Shown piece by piece: positions 62,283-64,000 of a stretch of DNA of 64,000 bases (the stretch's first letter is position 1; every line of letters begins with the position of its first letter). The stretch is from an uncultured SAR116 cluster alpha proteobacterium (GTDB lineage Bacteria > Pseudomonadota > Alphaproteobacteria > Puniceispirillales > GCA-002684695). The notes below the pieces were generated by a model. It was not told the DNA's origin. It did no database searches and saw nothing but the letters and a program-made list of their open reading frames with translations. The DNA lies in assembly GCA_902532475.1 (NCBI GenBank), contig CACAIE010000006.1, positions 1 to 64,000 of the forward strand, read 5' to 3'. A program made the position numbers and the translations under genes.

Positions 62283-63539
62283 ATGCAAATTAATGATATT
62301 TTAAATAATATAGGTAAAAAATCCAAAGTTTCTCAAAGAGAAATTGCTGCTTCTAGCCATCAAATAAGAAAAAATATATTAAAATTATGTGCGAACAAAA
62401 TCAATCAAAACACTAATCTAATTATAGAGGCAAATAAAATTGACGTTAGTGTCGCTAAGAAAAACGGATTAAAAAATTCATATATAGATAGGCTAAATTT
62501 GGATGAAAAAAGAGTAAAAGCTATGGTGAAAAGTTTGAATGATATCTCCAAATTGCCGGACCCATTAGAAAGAAAATTAGAAGAATGGGAACGTCCAAAT
62601 GGATTAAGGATAACTAGACGACCAACACCACTTGGTGTTTTGGGTGTCATCTATGAATCTAGACCTAATGTTACAGCAGATGCAGCAGGACTGTCTATAA
62701 AATCTGGAAATTCAGTTATTTTAAAGTGTGGATCTGATAGCTTTAATTCATGTGAAATAATATCTGAATTAATAAGAAAATCATTAACTGAATGCAAAGT
62801 CTCATCTAATGTTGTTCAATTGGTGCCATCTAAAAATAGAGAAGTCGTTGATCATATGCTAAAAATGTCAGGAATTATTGATGTAATAATTCCAAGGGGA
62901 GGAAGGTCGTTAGTTGAGAAAGTTCAAAGTGATTCAAGTGTTCCAGTTTTTTCACATCTTGAAGGCATTTGCCATATTTATGTTGATGAATTTGCTAACT
63001 TTGAGAAATCAGTATCTGTGGTTGTGAATGGTAAAATGAGAAGAACTGGTATTTGTGGAGCTACAGAAAGTCTTCTAATTAATAGAAACATTGCCAAATC
63101 GTTTCTTCCGATAATATACTCTGATCTTAAGGCATCAGGATGTGAAATGGTTGGTGACAAAAAATCTAAATCAATCATTTCGGATATGGAACTTGCCAAG
63201 GAAGAAGATTGGTCGACTGAGTATCTTGGTCCAAAAATATCTATAAAAATTGTTGATGATATTGTTGATGCGATTAAACATATTGAAAAATTTGGAAGCC
63301 AACATACAGATGCAATAATGACTGAAAACAAAGCAAATGCAGATATTTTTACTAAGTCGGTTGATAGTGCAATAGTTATGGTAAATGCTTCAACACAATT
63401 TGCTGATGGAGGTGAATTTGGTTTAGGAGCTGAAATTGGCATTTCAACAGGTCGCTTACATGCTAGAGGGCCAGTTAGTGCTGAACAATTGACGAGTTTT
63501 AAATATGTTGTACACGGAAATGGGCAAATCCGCCCCTAG
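62283..63539 (+). CDS. proA: Gamma-glutamyl phosphate reductase
   Basis: A 418-residue aldehyde-dehydrogenase-fold enzyme. RRPTPLGVLGVIYESRPNVTADAAGLSIKSGN is the cofactor region, IIPRGGRSL another conserved loop, and RRTGICGATESLLI contains the catalytic cysteine. EFGLGAEIGISTGRLHARGPV closes the active site. It reduces glutamyl phosphate to glutamate semialdehyde with NADPH. The last 20 bp overlap the nadD start. Confidence 0.96.
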   Translation: MQINDILNNIGKKSKVSQREIAASSHQIRKNILKLCANKINQNTNLIIEANKIDVSVAKKNGLKNSYIDRLNLDEKRVKAMVKSLNDISKLPDPLERKLEEWERPNGLRITRRPTPLGVLGVIYESRPNVTADAAGLSIKSGNSVILKCGSDSFNSCEIISELIRKSLTECKVSSNVVQLVPSKNREVVDHMLKMSGIIDVIIPRGGRSLVEKVQSDSSVPVFSHLEGICHIYVDEFANFEKSVSVVVNGKMRRTGICGATESLLINRNIAKSFLPIIYSDLKASGCEMVGDKKSKSIISDMELAKEEDWSTEYLGPKISIKIVDDIVDAIKHIEKFGSQHTDAIMTENKANADIFTKSVDSAIVMVNASTQFADGGEFGLGAEIGISTGRLHARGPVSAEQLTSFKYVVHGNGQIRP

Positions 63540-64000
63540 TAGGGCCCATGAACTGCCAAATTATATTCATGATTATAGAAAAATTAAAGTGGGGTTGATG
63601 GGTGGGTCATTTAACCCTCCTCACAAAGGTCACTATAAAATAGCTAAGTTAGCTTTGGTAAGTCTTAATTTAGATGAAGTTTGGTGGTTGGTGAGTCCAC
63701 AGAATCCATTTAAGTCTTCAAAAAACATGCTACCCCTTTCTAAAAGATTAGAGTTAACTAAAGAAAAAGCCCTTCATCCAAAATTCAAAGTTCTCAAAAT
63801 TGAAAGTTTATTTAATACAACAAATACTTACAGCTTACTAAATAAAATGCTTCCTCGTTTTCCAAACATAAAATTTTTATGGATTATGGGTTCTGACAAC
63901 CTGTTTGAATTTCATAAATGGCATAAAGTAAATTTTATTTCACATTTGCTTCCTATCGCAGTAGTCAATAGACCAAGTTTCTCTCACAGAGCATTGAATA
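63520..64000 (+). CDS. nadD: Nicotinate-nucleotide adenylyltransferase (cut by window edge)
   Basis: The frame is open to the end of the window. ATG at 63520 overlaps proA by 20 bp and gives a short extension before KVGLMGGSFNPPHKGHYKIA, which contains the nucleotidyltransferase (H/T)xGH-type motif. WWLVSPQNPFKSS and FLWIMGSDNLFEFHKWH are conserved NadD segments. It makes NaAD in NAD synthesis. A start at the internal ATG 63598 would remove the first beta strand and is unlikely. Confidence 0.93.
   Translation, partial: MGKSAPSRAHELPNYIHDYRKIKVGLMGGSFNPPHKGHYKIAKLALVSLNLDEVWWLVSPQNPFKSSKNMLPLSKRLELTKEKALHPKFKVLKIESLFNTTNTYSLLNKMLPRFPNIKFLWIMGSDNLFEFHKWHKVNFISHLLPIAVVNRPSFSHRALN

Noticed and set aside
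62978-63442. 154-codon minus-strand frame opposite proA
   Set aside because: proA is certain on the plus strand, and the antisense product has no family features.
1-64000. CRISPR arrays, tRNA genes, insertion sequences and prophage
   Set aside because: No regularly spaced repeats, tRNA cloverleaf sequences, transposase or integrase motifs, or terminal inverted repeats were seen on either strand.

Overview
The window is a gene-dense, AT-rich (about one third G+C by eye) bacterial chromosome segment with 65 protein-coding genes or gene fragments. Many neighbours overlap by 4 bp or are separated by a few bases. I found no rRNA, tRNA, CRISPR array, prophage or insertion sequence. It looks like a streamlined, heterotrophic marine alphaproteobacterium. 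The reasons are: the order rplU-rpmA-obgE-proB-proA-nadD at the right end; a phosphatidylcholine synthase; a DinB with the alphaproteobacterial N-terminal Cys-pair extension; and an isocitrate lyase gene divergent from a ScfR/RamB-type regulator. The abundance of ABC importers for small organic solutes and the near absence of transcription factors (one recognised in 64 kb) fit an open-ocean lineage. The genus cannot be assigned from the sequence alone.

Layout. 1-8.1 kb: end of a MOSC protein, flavodoxin-like protein, phosphatidylcholine synthase, class II aldolase, GMC oxidoreductase, iron alcohol dehydrogenase, an EamA transporter, small exported proteins, CIA30 and GNAT proteins. 8.1-20 kb: the most distinctive region, a probable N-methyl-compound catabolic island. 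It holds a TMADH/DgcA-like flavoprotein, an 81-residue unknown, a GcvT-like methyl/methylene transferase, two CrtI/PYROXD2-like FAD enzymes, a PotFGHI-type ABC importer and a Rieske oxygenase translationally coupled to that importer. 20-26.2 kb: MFS transporter, dinB, a small WNKNAxxY-repeat protein, MocA-like and XdhC-like molybdenum-cofactor proteins, cysQ-like phosphatase, TauE exporter. 26.3-36.5 kb: YjbQ, a creatinase-like M24 protein with a degenerate metal site, an SDR, a Dpp-type ABC importer with fused ATPases, a beta-lactamase-fold hydrolase, a GTG-start solute-binding protein and an enolase-superfamily enzyme.

36.5-47.5 kb: sterol-desaturase-like protein, glyoxylate-shunt isocitrate lyase with a divergent regulator and an array of TTTGTAAA-like sites, dtd, a PLP decarboxylase, a SCO protein whose start is abnormal, a fatty acid desaturase operon, glutathione peroxidase, apt. 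47.5-58 kb: glyoxalase I, a second EamA transporter, then a carbohydrate-type locus. That locus has an 816-residue PIG-L deacetylase fusion divergent from a sugar ABC importer, an argininosuccinate-lyase paralogue, the importer ATPase and glucokinase. 58-64 kb: a small membrane protein, a DUF445 protein and the housekeeping rplU-rpmA-obgE-proB-proA-nadD block, with nadD cut by the window edge.

All functions are from motif recognition by eye; no database search was run. Substrates of the transporters and catabolic enzymes are inferences from gene neighbourhood.
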